NCBI GenBank assembly: GCA_964526905.1
Contig: CAZGMN010000040.1
Coordinates: 1-16,970 of the forward strand
Direction: 5' to 3'
DNA: 16,970 bases
Origin: CAZGMN01 sp964526905
GTDB lineage: Bacteria > Acidobacteriota > Aminicenantia > Aminicenantales > Aminicenantaceae
Shown here piece by piece: positions 1 through 8,950 of the stretch; positions within the stretch are counted from its first letter, which is position 1; each line of letters opens with the position of its first letter. The notes beneath the pieces were generated by a model, which worked only from the letters and a program-made list of their open reading frames with translations, ran no database searches and was not told the DNA's origin. A program made the position numbers and the translations under genes.

Positions 1-306
1 TGGTTTAAACAGGACGCAGGCCGGGATGAGCGCTACAATTATCTTTATGCTCAAAACGAGCTCGAAGAATGGATCAAGAGAATAAAAGACCTGGGAAAAG
101 GAAGCAGCAAAGTCTTCGTCATCACCAATAACCACTATCGGGGTCAGGCATTGGCCAACGCCCTTCAAATCAAAAATATGGTCACCGGAGAAAAATTGGA
201 CATTCCCGACCTTCTCCTCGTCCAGTATCCTTTTCTCAAAGAGCTGATGAAGAAATCAGGAAAAGGCCAGCTCGATTTATTCGAAAAAAATAAGATTCAA
301 AAATGA
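1..306 (+). CDS. DUF72 family protein, C-terminal end (5' truncated by window edge)
   Basis: The frame is open from base 1 and stops with TGA at 304-306, giving the last 101 residues of a protein. The pattern RYNYLYAQNELEEW followed about 20 residues later by VFVITNNHYRGQALANALQ is the typical C-terminal half of the DUF72 (YecE-like) TIM-barrel family, where the NNHYxGQA stretch is strongly conserved. The protein ends in a short basic tail containing QLDLF. The biochemical role of DUF72 proteins is not established, so no function is given. The stop overlaps the next start (ATGA at 303-306), which implies translational coupling to the following decarboxylase gene. The upstream part lies outside the window. 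Confidence 0.85.
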   Translation, partial: WFKQDAGRDERYNYLYAQNELEEWIKRIKDLGKGSSKVFVITNNHYRGQALANALQIKNMVTGEKLDIPDLLLVQYPFLKELMKKSGKGQLDLFEKNKIQK

Positions 307-1548
307 GCCATTGGTGGGAGAACAATTTTTTTAAGGCCAGAGGCGGGAAACTCTATCTCGGCCAAAGGCAAGCGGCGGGGCTGGCCGCCGAGCACGGAAC
401 TCCCCTTCTCGTTTACAGCAAAGCCCAGATTCTCTCCAACTATCGAACGCTTTTTAAAGCCTTTGCTGACAGCACTTCATTAGAAATTCAAATCTATTAC
501 GCCATGAAGGCCAACCCGCATCAAGGGATTCTCAAAATTGTTAAAGACGCAGGCGGCGGGATTGATGCCGTCTCACCCGGGGAAATCAAGCGGGCTTTGC
601 GCAGCGGATTCTCCACAGAAAAAATACTTTTTACCGGGACAAGCCTCAGCCTGGAGGACATCAAACAGGCATTCGCTCAACAGGGGATAATCGTCAACAT
701 CGATGCCGAAGAAGCTGGAGCTGATGAAAGAAGCAAAAGAAAAATGGTTCAAGAAGAAAAAGATAAAGGTTTCTTTGAGATGGAATCCGGGGATTGGCAG
801 AGGATTTAGCTCGAAGGTAATTACGGCCGGCGAAAAGTCGTCCGACGGGACTCCGATTAAATTCGGCATCGAAGAAAGCAGGATTGTATCAGCATTTGCC
901 AAAGCTCAAGACTACGGCTTTATCCCGGCAGGATTGCATCAACACCTCGGCTCAGGCTGGACAAGAGAAGACTTTGAAGAGGTGAAGGAAGCTGTCGATA
1001 AAATGGTGGGGAAGGCAGTGGAGTTGCAGGCAAAAGGTTTTCCCCTTGAGTTTCTTGATTTTGGCGGCGGATTCGGCCCCAGATATTCTGCAGAGCACGA
1101 AGTCTTTCCGCTTGACGACTATGCCGAATACATTTCACGCAAAATCGAACAATCGGCACTGAAGATAAAAGCCATTGCCGTTGAGCCTGGGAAATATCTG
1201 GTCGGAGATGCCGGTGTTCTGCTGCTCAAGGTTGAGTACCTGAAAAAGAGCTATGGCAATCTCTTCGCCTGCGTCAATGCCGGAACCTTCAACGCTGCGC
1301 CCCGGCTTTCCATCTATGCCGAAGCCAAACATCACATCGTCAACTGTTCCAAGCTGGAGGATAGACAAAAGGCGCGGGTCACAGTTGCCGGAAATCTCTG
1401 TGAGAGCGGCGATATCTTTGCCAGAGAGATGGAGATGCCGCTCCCAGAAAGAGGTGACATTCTGGCTGTGCTCGGAGCCGGAGCCTACTGCAGGAGCATG
1501 GCCTCAAATTTTAATCTGAGGGAAATCCCCAAAGAAATCGTCATCTAA
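303..1548 (+). pseudogene. lysA: Diaminopimelate decarboxylase-type PLP enzyme, frameshifted
   Basis: This is a fold-type III PLP decarboxylase of the LysA group, which converts meso-diaminopimelate to lysine. It is split over two frames: 303 to about 710 encodes residues 1-136, and about 712-1548 encodes the rest. The two parts join as about 414 residues, the normal family length. The first half carries the PLP lysine motif YAMKANP. The second half carries LRWNPGIG, HQHLGS, the glycine loop FGGGFG, EPGKYL, the catalytic-type cysteine motif LCESGD, and GAYCRSMASNFN. The first frame reads off into unrelated charged residues and stops at 809. Removing one base of the GAAGAAG run near 711 restores NIDAE joined to KLELMKEAKEKW. 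The region usually reading DAGMNDLIRPALY is here NAGTFNAAPRLSIY, so the substrate may not be diaminopimelate. Its start overlaps the DUF72 stop. Sequencing error and a real mutation cannot be told apart here. Confidence 0.8.
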
Positions 1549-1610
1549 GATAATGCTTTTCCTGTTTTCCGTTTTTTCATATCTTCTGAAGCAGGTTATT
1601 TTGTTTAAAT

Positions 1611-3392
1611 TCAATCCTCATACAGCGCATCAAGCTGTCCTTTGTACTTTTCCGTCACTACGCTGCGTTTGACCTTTAGAGATGCTGTCTGTTCGCCGCT
1701 TTCGATGCTGAATTCATTAGGAGAGATTATAACCTTTTTCAAGGTCTCGAAAGAGGACAGGGATTTGTTTCTCTCCTGAACTTCATTATCGATTAACTCT
1801 ACAACTTTTGGGTGTTTGCAGAGCTCCTCCCAGCTGCTGACTGCGATGCCTTGATTCGTTGCCCATTCTTTTACCTGATCCTGATTGAGCGTGACCACGC
1901 CTGTCAGATATTTCTTCCTGTCGCCATAAACTACTGCCTGGCCGATGTAACGCGACGTCAGCATGATATTCTCAACCCGCTGTGGCGCTACATTTTTTCC
2001 GCCCGAGGTTACGATTAAATCCTTCTTACGGTCGGTGATGCTCAAGAAGCCTTCCTCATCAATCTTGCCGATATCCCCTGTATGAAGCCATCCATCCTTG
2101 TCGATTGCCTCCGCCGTCTCTTCAGGGCTTTTATAGTAACCGAGCATGACGTTTTTGCCTCTGAACAGCACTTCACCATCTGGCGCAATTTTCTGTTCAA
2201 TCCCCGGACCGGGCGGGCCAACGGTACCGAACTTATAGTTATTGTAGAGGTTGACATTTGTAAACGAAGTATTTTCTGTCATGCCAAGACCTTCCAGGAT
2301 AAGAACACCGCAGGCATGGAAAAATTCTGCAAGCGCCTTGTTTAAAGGCGCTGCTCCAGAAACCGCATAGACGAGATTGCCTCCTAAAGCTGCTTGAATT
2401 TTAGAGAAAACAAGCTTGTTGGCAAGCTTATGTTTGAAGGCGAGAAAGCCGGTGACTGGCCTTTTCTGCTGCTGCAATCGACTCACAGCATAGCCTGCTT
2501 TAGCTGCCCATTTAAAAATCTTATACTTAATTCCGCCTGAATCCTGGGCATTGGAGATGACCTTAATATAAGTTTTTTCATAAGCCCGAGGCGCAGTGGC
2601 AAAGAAATGCGGCTTGGCTTCTTTTAAATTATCCGCTACTTTATCAATGCTCTCGCCGATATTTACCGTAAGCCCTGCTCGAATGCAGACATAAACAATG
2701 ATTCTGGCAAAGACATGCGGGAGCGGCAAGAAAAGCAGAGTTTCAAAATGAGGCTGCACCAGAATCGACTGGAGGGCTGACCAGGAAGTGAAAACCAGGT
2801 TCTCGTGGGTAATCATCGCGCCCTTTGGGACGCCGGTTGTTCCAGATGTATAAACGAGTGAAGCCACGTCCCCAGGCTGTATTTCAGCCGTCCTCGCAAG
2901 AAACTCATCATCGGCAACGTTTATGCCCTTTGATATAAATTCCTTCCAGGTCATTACACCCTTTAAACCGGACGGCTCCCCGTCAATAATAACGATATGC
3001 TTCAGATGAGTCAGTTTGTTCCGGACAACGGAAATCTTATCCAGTTGGTCCTGGTTTTCGACAACGAGAACCACTGCATCGCTATGATTGATAATATAGG
3101 CACAATCATCTGACAAATTGGAGTGATAGATTCCGACGGTTACAGCGCCGATGCTCACTGCTGCCATATCGAGCTGAATCCATTCCAGCCTTGTCCAGCT
3201 TAGAATATTGACTTTGTCGCCTTTCTTGATTCCTAAAGCCATCAGGCTTTTGGATATTTTCTTGCAGGTTTCCTGATGCTCTCCCCAGGTTACCGGCTTC
3301 CAACTCGTCCTATCTTTATACCGGTAAGCGACCTTATCTTTGTTCTTCTCGCAAACATTTTTAAATAGCTCATAAATTGACTTCTCTAACAT
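1611..3392 (-). CDS. Long-chain fatty-acid--CoA ligase (AMP-forming)
   Basis: This 593-residue ANL-superfamily acyl-CoA synthetase activates fatty acids with ATP to acyl-AMP and then to acyl-CoA, usually at the inner membrane. Visible motifs are the P-loop-like YTSGTTGVPKG at 181-191, the adenylate-binding LEGLGMTENT, GWLHTGDIG, and the C-terminal hinge DRKKDLIVTSGGKNVAPQRVEN with its basic residues. The length and the YTSGTTG...GMTE pattern match the bacterial FadD15/FACL group rather than acetyl-CoA synthetase. The start is well supported: GAGGAGG lies just upstream of the ATG. The gene stands alone and converges on the lysA-like gene, with no clear terminator between them. The chain-length preference cannot be read from the sequence. 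Confidence 0.93.
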   Translation of the reverse strand: MLEKSIYELFKNVCEKNKDKVAYRYKDRTSWKPVTWGEHQETCKKISKSLMALGIKKGDKVNILSWTRLEWIQLDMAAVSIGAVTVGIYHSNLSDDCAYIINHSDAVVLVVENQDQLDKISVVRNKLTHLKHIVIIDGEPSGLKGVMTWKEFISKGINVADDEFLARTAEIQPGDVASLVYTSGTTGVPKGAMITHENLVFTSWSALQSILVQPHFETLLFLPLPHVFARIIVYVCIRAGLTVNIGESIDKVADNLKEAKPHFFATAPRAYEKTYIKVISNAQDSGGIKYKIFKWAAKAGYAVSRLQQQKRPVTGFLAFKHKLANKLVFSKIQAALGGNLVYAVSGAAPLNKALAEFFHACGVLILEGLGMTENTSFTNVNLYNNYKFGTVGPPGPGIEQKIAPDGEVLFRGKNVMLGYYKSPEETAEAIDKDGWLHTGDIGKIDEEGFLSITDRKKDLIVTSGGKNVAPQRVENIMLTSRYIGQAVVYGDRKKYLTGVVTLNQDQVKEWATNQGIAVSSWEELCKHPKVVELIDNEVQERNKSLSSFETLKKVIISPNEFSIESGEQTASLKVKRSVVTEKYKGQLDALYED

Positions 3393-3716
3393 CTTACCTC
3401 CTCTATTTTTTTATTTCTTTCTATCTTAGTAGCTAAAAAACAAATCGGATACGAGCCCGACTCCCCCTCTAATTGCTCGCAAGGTAGGAGCCTTCTCTTA
3501 ATTTTTCAGGAGATGTTTCTATGGTTTCTGTTATGAGAGACTCGACCATCCTCTCTTTCCACTTGAATAGCTTGGCAAAAGAATAACAAGGAACGCAAAA
3601 AGTGTCAAATTGAAATGCTTTGTTCAGAACGGAGCATATGTTTTCCGATTCTCAAGGATTCACCTACAAAGAGACGATAAGGTTTCGCCTGGGGAAGATA
3701 TGACATATGAAATAAT
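3393..3716. other. Intergenic stretch without a supported gene
   Basis: This 324-bp gap lies between the acyl-CoA synthetase start and the nitroreductase stop. I see no RNA gene, strong hairpin or repeat. It holds two things that may be remnants: a 60-codon minus-strand open frame without a proper start (3651-3469), and a 21-codon plus-strand ORF at 3521-3586 with an AGGAG upstream. Neither is convincing. The promoter of the acyl-CoA synthetase should lie at the left end, but no good -35/-10 pair was found. Confidence 0.5.
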
Positions 3717-4274
3717 TTAAACCCGGAATCTATTGAGATGGGCAATTCTCTCAAAGGGCAGCCTCTCCGGCCTTGCTTTTTCCTGTTCGGCCTGTTTCTC
3801 TGAAAGCAAAGAACTGATTTTCTCTGAATGCTTGCCAACGATGATCAAAGTGATGACTTCGTACTCTTCAGGAATGCCGAGAATTTCTTTTGTCTTCTTT
3901 GGGCTGAAGCCGGCAATAGGATGGGCAACGAGGCCCAATTCCGTCGCTCTGAGCAGGAGAAAACCAACCGCCAAACCGCAATCAAACTGATGATAAACTC
4001 TCTCCTTGATGATGCAGTCGTCCTCTTTTCTGCTGAAGGCAGCGACAATCAGCGAAGCTGAATAAGCCCATTCATTTCCTTTGGAAAGAGCCTCCTGCAT
4101 ATTTTTTAAACTCTGAGAATCGTAAACGAAAACAAATCGGCAGGGTTGATTGTTGAAGCAGGAAGGGGCAAGCCCGGCGCAGCGGGCCAAGTCCCGAATC
4201 AAGTCTTCTGTAATCTTAACAGGCTCCAAGGAGCGGTAGGCTCTTCTCTCTTTTATGGCATGAATGACATCCAT
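3717..4274 (-). CDS. Nitroreductase family protein (FMN-dependent)
   Basis: This 185-residue member of the nitroreductase superfamily is an NAD(P)H- and FMN-dependent homodimeric oxidoreductase fold. The N-terminus has the FMN-phosphate arginine motif ERRAYRSLEP (9-18), followed by LAPSCFNNQPCRFVFV (35-50), which is the usual APSxxNxQPWxF segment with Cys in place of Trp. The C-terminal half has the family pattern GIPEEYEVITLIIVGK. Members reduce nitroaromatics, quinones or flavins, and the physiological substrate here is unknown. The protein is at the short end of the family. GGGAGG three bases before the ATG supports the start, and an extended -10 promoter lies about 50 bp upstream. The gene is divergent from the exported protein at 4463. 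Confidence 0.88.
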   Translation of the reverse strand: MDVIHAIKERRAYRSLEPVKITEDLIRDLARCAGLAPSCFNNQPCRFVFVYDSQSLKNMQEALSKGNEWAYSASLIVAAFSRKEDDCIIKERVYHQFDCGLAVGFLLLRATELGLVAHPIAGFSPKKTKEILGIPEEYEVITLIIVGKHSEKISSLLSEKQAEQEKARPERLPFERIAHLNRFRV

Positions 4275-4320
4275 GGTCCTCCCCTCTTTATTTCAAATAA
4301 AAATTAATATTTCAGGCATC

Positions 4321-4349
4321 ATTATAACAAGATGACTTGCGTTTGTATT
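4321..4349 (-). promoter_or_regulatory. Extended -10 promoter of the nitroreductase gene
   Basis: On the minus strand TGTTATAAT gives a perfect TATAAT box (4321-4326) with the extended TGn element. The -35 position (4344-4349, AATACA, 17-bp spacer) is poor, as is common for extended -10 promoters. The predicted 5' leader is about 40 nt. Confidence 0.5.
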
Positions 4350-4462
4350 AGTTTAGCTGAAAATTATGAAACCTTCTATTTTAGAAATACGTATAAGTTT
4401 ATGACATTGTTGATTAAATCTATCCAAGCTCTATTTCGCATGAATCAGAAAAGGAGAAAGAG

Positions 4463-4861
4463 ATGAAAAATAGTTCTTCAATCTTCATTTCCCTTGTCTT
4501 CCTTCTGGCTCTTTCCTCTGGGATCTTTTTCTGCCAACAGGCCGACTTGAGCGGCAAATGGGTGGGGCAAACCGAAGTTCCCAATGCAGCCGAAGCGGAT
4601 AAGTTAACTCTTGTCCTGGAAAAGAAAGAGGGGGGATACAAAGGAAAGGTTTCCGATTCGATGGGGATGCTCCAGGATACAGAATTGGAGGACCTTGAAT
4701 TCAAGGACAACAACCTCAGCTGTAATTTCCTGGTCAACACTGGGCAGGGCTTCTTGAAGATCAAAATGACTCTGACCGTAGAAGGGAATAAGATGAAGGG
4801 TAGTTGGTGGGACACAGAAGGCGAAAGCTCAGGGTCGGTAGAATTGGAAAGGGAAAAATAA
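4463..4861 (+). CDS. Small exported protein of unknown function
   Basis: This 132-residue protein is not one I can assign to a named family. Residues 1-24 form an N-terminal export signal: a short polar start, then the hydrophobic core IFISLVFLLALSSGIFF, then Cys24. The cysteine could suggest a lipoprotein, but IFFC is a poor lipobox. The mature part alternates short beta-like segments, with GKWVGQTEV near its start and NKMKGSWWDTEGESSGSVELE near the end. This resembles small beta-barrel or lipocalin-like secreted proteins, in which a GxW motif near the N-terminus is common; that comparison is inference. AAAGGAGAAAG precedes the ATG at good spacing. The gene converges on dnaE, with 5 bp between the two stop codons. 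Confidence 0.75.
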   Translation: MKNSSSIFISLVFLLALSSGIFFCQQADLSGKWVGQTEVPNAAEADKLTLVLEKKEGGYKGKVSDSMGMLQDTELEDLEFKDNNLSCNFLVNTGQGFLKIKMTLTVEGNKMKGSWWDTEGESSGSVELEREK

Positions 4862-4866
4862 AAGCT

Positions 4867-7665
4867 TTAAGGGCTGAGAAATGAGCAGTTAAAAATCTTC
4901 GGCCTTTTGTCGCCGTCGCAACGAACCTCTCCCCTCAGGTAGCAGGCAGGCGGAGAGCCGAAACTGAGGCACCGCGCTTCCCCCACTCCTTCCAGAATTC
5001 CCGTCTCATCCTCAAAAAGAAAAAAATATTTCCGGCCGCTGCTCGTCTCTTTCTGGCGGGCATCCACCACCCTGACCACAAGCTCCACTTCCCGGCCAGC
5101 ATAGCCCTTTAAATCCTTTATTCGAAGCAGTGGCCTTTTTCCCTCGAACAGGGAAAGTGAATCTCCTTCAGGGTCGAAGCCAAGGCTCTCGATGAGCATC
5201 TTCTCCTTCTCCCTCGGGTCAAGCTCTCCGACTTCCTCCACATCCTCCAAGCCTCTGAAATAGCGAAGAATCTGCCGCGTCCGGCGCGGCTCAAGAGAAT
5301 CCAGGGCGCCTGACTTGATTAAAAAGAGAAGCTCTGTCTTGGTCAAAGGCACGCGCATGAGAAAATCTTCAACGGAAAGATATTCCCCGTTCTTCCTCTC
5401 TTCGATGACCTTCTCTGCGGTCTTTGAAGCCAGGCTTTTGATCGAAGTCAGGCCAACCCGGATACTCCCGCCTTCAACCTCAAACTGATAGAAGCTGCGG
5501 TTTATGTCCGGGCCGAGAATTTTGATGCCCATCCTCTTTGCCTCCTCGATGTATTCCGCCAGATTGTAATAGCCGCCTCCGGCATTGAGCACGGCTGCAA
5601 CGTAGGGAAGCGGATGATGAGCCTTCAAGTAGACAGCCTGGTAAGCCATGCTGGCATAGGAAGCGCTGTGTGCCTTGTTGAAAGAGTAGGAAGAAAATTT
5701 CTCCATGACCTCCCACAGCTTCTTTATCTCGCCCGCAGTATATCCCCTCTCCCCTGCTTCTCTGAAAAATTTTCCTTTAATCTCCGGGCCGACTCTTTTT
5801 GCTTTGAGGGCGCGGCGGAGAAGGTCTCCCTCTTCAGCAGGCATTCCTGCCACCCTCTCCGCAATCTGCATCACCTGCTCTTCGTAGAGAAGAATCCCGC
5901 CTGTCTCAGGAAGGATTCGCTCTAAGAAGCCGTCGCAGGAAACAGGCTTTCCTTCCCGCATGCGGAGCAAGGATTCCTTCATTCCACTTTCGGTCGGCCC
6001 AGGCCGAATAAGAGCCAGAGCCTGGGTCAGCTCGTAGATATTCTCCGGCCTCATGCGGCGGAGGAGGTTCATCATGGCCGGGCTCTCCACCTGGAAGCAG
6101 CCGATGGTCTGAGCCTTCTTCAGAAGCTCGTAGGTTTTCCCGTCATGAGCAGGGATATTCCTCACTCGAAGCTTTTTTCTTGTCTCGGAGATGGCAGCCA
6201 GCCCCCTCACTGAAAGTAAATCGAGCTTTATCAGTTTCAAGTCTTCGACTGCATCCCGGTCGTAGTGGGACATGAGATAGCCTTTGGCTGACTCTTCAAG
6301 AGGAAGATAGCGGCTTGCAGGCGAAGGGGTGAGCAGAACTCCACCGACATGGAGGGATTTCTCGCAGTAAACAGAATTAAGGTCAGAGGCTGCCTTCCAT
6401 ATTTCCCTGTAGCCTGAGGCAGGCTTGTCCTCTTTGAGAAAATCAGGCTCGGCGAAAAAGGGAACTTTCTTGCTCAAAGACCTGGCCTCTTCAGGCGGAA
6501 TTCCGAAAGCTCGGGCTGTCTCGTAGAGGGCAGAGCGGCCGCGGTAGTTTTTCAGGCTGCAGACAAAGGCTGCCCCTGTCTTCCCTTGGCCGTATTTTTC
6601 CAGGACATAGCTGAGAACCTGGTCTCTCCGGCCCGAATCAAAATCCAAATCAATATCCGGCGGGTCGTTCCGTCCTTTGTTCAGGAATCTCTCAAAGTAG
6701 AGGTCGAACTCGATGGGGTCGATGCGTGAAATCCCTAAAAGGTAGGCGAGGTATGAGGAGGCTCCTGAGCCTTTGAGGTTGTGGAGGATGCCGTTGCGCC
6801 GCGCAAACTCGACCACGTCATGGACAATGAGGAAGTAGGGAGCAAACCCTGATTTTTCGATAACACCAAGCTCATACTGGGCACGCTGCCTTCCGCGCCA
6901 GCTCAGGTTCTTCAGACTCCTCAGCTTCTCCATCATCACTTCTCTCAAGGTTGTGGGGAAAAGGTCTTCAGGAAGAGGAGGGGTGATGTCTGCGAAAGAA
7001 AACTCGCATTTTTCTGCTATCTCAAAGGTCTTTCGGAAAATTCCTTCGACCTCAGACCCGAATCTTTTAACGGCCAGAGCTTCCTGCTCCGGCCCGAAAA
7101 ATTTCATCCTCGCCTTCAACTTTTCTCTTTCCGGCGGGAAGGGAATCTTTTTCTCGAAGGAATGGAGGAGAATCAACCTCTCAGGATTCTTTATGAATTT
7201 CAGGGGATTGGCCCAAACCAGGGACAGGCCCTGTTTCTGCGCCAGATGGAAAGCCTTCTTGAGGTTGAAAAAATCAGCGCCGAGGTAAAGGGCTTCTCCG
7301 GGGACAGTCATCAAAGCTTCTGGAAATTCCTTTTCTTCTGGCTGAGGAATGAAGATGATACTTAGTCCCTCTGTCTTCTTCATCTCTTTTTGGTTGAGGT
7401 TCTCCATTAGGTTCCAGTAACCTTCCCTGTTCCTGACCAGAAACAGAAATTTCCTTCCCTGCATCTCTATCTCACAGCCAAAAAGGGGAGTGAAGCCGCT
7501 CTCCACTGCCAGCCTCTTCCAGCGTCCCCAGCCGTGGAGATTTTCGATATCGGCCAGGGCTGCACAGGGAAGTTTTCTCTGTGAGGCCCAGGAGGCAAGC
7601 TCTTCCAGAGTTGCCCCTCCCCTGCCTTTGCTGTAGACAGAATGGACTCTGAGCGGGATGAACAT
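4867..7665 (-). CDS. dnaE2: DnaE-type error-prone DNA polymerase III alpha subunit (DnaE2/ImuC-like)
   Basis: This 932-residue C-family polymerase is clearly shorter than replicative DnaE (about 1160) or typical DnaE2 (about 1050). Domain order: a reduced PHP domain (about 1-190); palm and fingers with KGSGAS, FERFLNKGRNDPPDIDLDF (PDIDLDF at 336-342) and the third acidic position in IKLDLLSVRG (D482); then GCFQVES, ALIRPGPTESG and LYEEQVMQIA; a helix-hairpin-helix region; SLSLF at 836-840, which resembles a beta-clamp-binding peptide; and a C-terminal OB-fold (about 850-932). The three polymerase aspartates are intact. The PHP metal-site motifs are eroded: LHVHS reads LRVHS and TDHGN reads ADIEN. 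The start lies 3 nt after the dinB stop with no clear ribosome site, so translation is probably coupled. Context points to SOS translesion synthesis rather than chromosome replication. Confidence 0.88.
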   Translation of the reverse strand: MFIPLRVHSVYSKGRGGATLEELASWASQRKLPCAALADIENLHGWGRWKRLAVESGFTPLFGCEIEMQGRKFLFLVRNREGYWNLMENLNQKEMKKTEGLSIIFIPQPEEKEFPEALMTVPGEALYLGADFFNLKKAFHLAQKQGLSLVWANPLKFIKNPERLILLHSFEKKIPFPPEREKLKARMKFFGPEQEALAVKRFGSEVEGIFRKTFEIAEKCEFSFADITPPLPEDLFPTTLREVMMEKLRSLKNLSWRGRQRAQYELGVIEKSGFAPYFLIVHDVVEFARRNGILHNLKGSGASSYLAYLLGISRIDPIEFDLYFERFLNKGRNDPPDIDLDFDSGRRDQVLSYVLEKYGQGKTGAAFVCSLKNYRGRSALYETARAFGIPPEEARSLSKKVPFFAEPDFLKEDKPASGYREIWKAASDLNSVYCEKSLHVGGVLLTPSPASRYLPLEESAKGYLMSHYDRDAVEDLKLIKLDLLSVRGLAAISETRKKLRVRNIPAHDGKTYELLKKAQTIGCFQVESPAMMNLLRRMRPENIYELTQALALIRPGPTESGMKESLLRMREGKPVSCDGFLERILPETGGILLYEEQVMQIAERVAGMPAEEGDLLRRALKAKRVGPEIKGKFFREAGERGYTAGEIKKLWEVMEKFSSYSFNKAHSASYASMAYQAVYLKAHHPLPYVAAVLNAGGGYYNLAEYIEEAKRMGIKILGPDINRSFYQFEVEGGSIRVGLTSIKSLASKTAEKVIEERKNGEYLSVEDFLMRVPLTKTELLFLIKSGALDSLEPRRTRQILRYFRGLEDVEEVGELDPREKEKMLIESLGFDPEGDSLSLFEGKRPLLRIKDLKGYAGREVELVVRVVDARQKETSSGRKYFFLFEDETGILEGVGEARCLSFGSPPACYLRGEVRCDGDKRPKIFNCSFLSP

Positions 7666-7668
7666 CTT

Positions 7669-8892
7669 TTATCTCGTCAAGGAGGCTGTCTTCAGGACAA
7701 AGCCTCGTTCCTTTTCAAAACTGTAGATGCTCTCCAGCATCTTTTCCCGGATGGTGAGCAGCGAGCCAAACCCGTATTTTTCTCTCACCTGGTCAACCGC
7801 CAAGCCCAGCCTCACCGGCCGGTCGGAGTAGGGCTCAAAAAGAGAAAGAGGCCTGCCTCTGACCAGGTCAGAAGCTTTCACTCCGACCAGGCGCAGCGAC
7901 AGTCGGGAGGAGGAGAAGAGCTTCAAGAAAAGCTCTTGAGCAATCCTGTAAATCTCTCCCATCTCCTGCACAGGAGTGAGGAGAAGCCGGCGCCGCGCTT
8001 CGGTCTTGAAGTCAGAATACCTGGCCTTGACTTCGATGATATGGGCAAAAAGGCATCCCTGGCGCAAGGGAAGGGTGAGTCTGTCGCAGAGATAAGCGAG
8101 ATGAGCGAGGAGCAGGCGTCTGTCCCAGATGTCTTCCAGGAAAGTCGTCTCGCGGGACACGGATTTGGGGATGGAGGAAGTTGCCAGCGGCCGGCTGTCA
8201 ATTCCCCTCGACTGAAGATAGAGCTCTTCGCCGTTCAGGCCGAAGAGAGAGTGCAGGGTTGCGCGCGGCAAGCCCCAGAGGTCGCCGAGCTTATGAATGT
8301 TGAGCATCCTGAGAATGACCTGGGCCTTCGGACCTATACCGGGCAAGGACTCGATGCCTAAGTTCTTCAGGAACTCCTCTTCTCTGCCTGACTCAATCTC
8401 GACTAAGCCGCCTGGCTTGGCCTTCTTGCTGGCCAGCTTGGCCAGAATCTTGTTGGGACCAACCCCTACCGAAACAGACAGCCCCAGCTCTTTCTCCACC
8501 TTTTGCTTGATCTCCCGGACTGTGCGGGAAAAATAAGGATAAAGAGGACGGCAGCGGGTCAAATCGAGGTAAGCTTCATCCAAAGAGGCTTCCTCCACAT
8601 CCGGCGTATACTGAGAGATCAAGCGGAAAAACTTTGCGGAGAAAGCTCTATAAATCTGATAATTCCCCCTGATGAATATCCCCTGGGGGCAGAGCTGGTA
8701 AGCCTTGCGCAGGGGCATGCCAGAGTGGACGCCGTATCTGCGGGCCTCATAGGAAGCAGTGGAGGCGACTCCCCTCTCGTGGGGAAGGCCGCCGACGATG
8801 ACCGGCTCTCCTTTGAGGGAAGGGTTGAGAAGGACTTCGACAGCCGCAAAAAAGGCATCGATGTCAATATGGACAACACATCTCCTTTTCAT
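7669..8892 (-). CDS. dinB: Y-family DNA polymerase IV
   Basis: This 407-residue Y-family translesion polymerase has a complete active site. HIDIDAFFAAVE places the first aspartates at D10 and D12, and SLDEAYLDLT gives D105 and E106. VGVGPNKILAKLASKKAKPGG and the helix-hairpin-helix SLPGIGPKAQVILRMLNI follow in normal order, then the little-finger domain. PLSLF at 348-352 fits a beta-clamp-binding peptide. An extension of about 55 residues after it (VDQVREKYGFG...) makes the protein longer than E. coli Pol IV (351). Intact catalytic residues separate it from ImuB, which lacks them. It sits between lexA and the DnaE2-like gene, so LexA control of the whole block is likely. AAAGG lies about 9 nt before the ATG. 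Confidence 0.93.
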   Translation of the reverse strand: MKRRCVVHIDIDAFFAAVEVLLNPSLKGEPVIVGGLPHERGVASTASYEARRYGVHSGMPLRKAYQLCPQGIFIRGNYQIYRAFSAKFFRLISQYTPDVEEASLDEAYLDLTRCRPLYPYFSRTVREIKQKVEKELGLSVSVGVGPNKILAKLASKKAKPGGLVEIESGREEEFLKNLGIESLPGIGPKAQVILRMLNIHKLGDLWGLPRATLHSLFGLNGEELYLQSRGIDSRPLATSSIPKSVSRETTFLEDIWDRRLLLAHLAYLCDRLTLPLRQGCLFAHIIEVKARYSDFKTEARRRLLLTPVQEMGEIYRIAQELFLKLFSSSRLSLRLVGVKASDLVRGRPLSLFEPYSDRPVRLGLAVDQVREKYGFGSLLTIREKMLESIYSFEKERGFVLKTASLTR

Positions 8893-8950
8893 TTTCTATA
8901 ACCTTTTACCGGGGCGAAGGCATAATGGGGAGAAGGCCGTTTGAAGGCTG

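Noticed and set aside
3521..3586. 21-codon plus-strand ORF with AGGAG upstream
   Set aside because: Too short to judge, with no promoter or downstream gene it could regulate on that strand.
3469..3651. Minus-strand open frame of about 60 codons containing ERMVESLITETIETSPEKL
   Set aside because: Looks somewhat protein-like but has no start codon before its middle, no ribosome site and no recognised family. Possibly a decayed remnant.
7642..8361. 239-codon plus-strand ORF opposite dinB
   Set aside because: Antisense shadow of the clearly recognised dinB, with no family features and no ribosome site.
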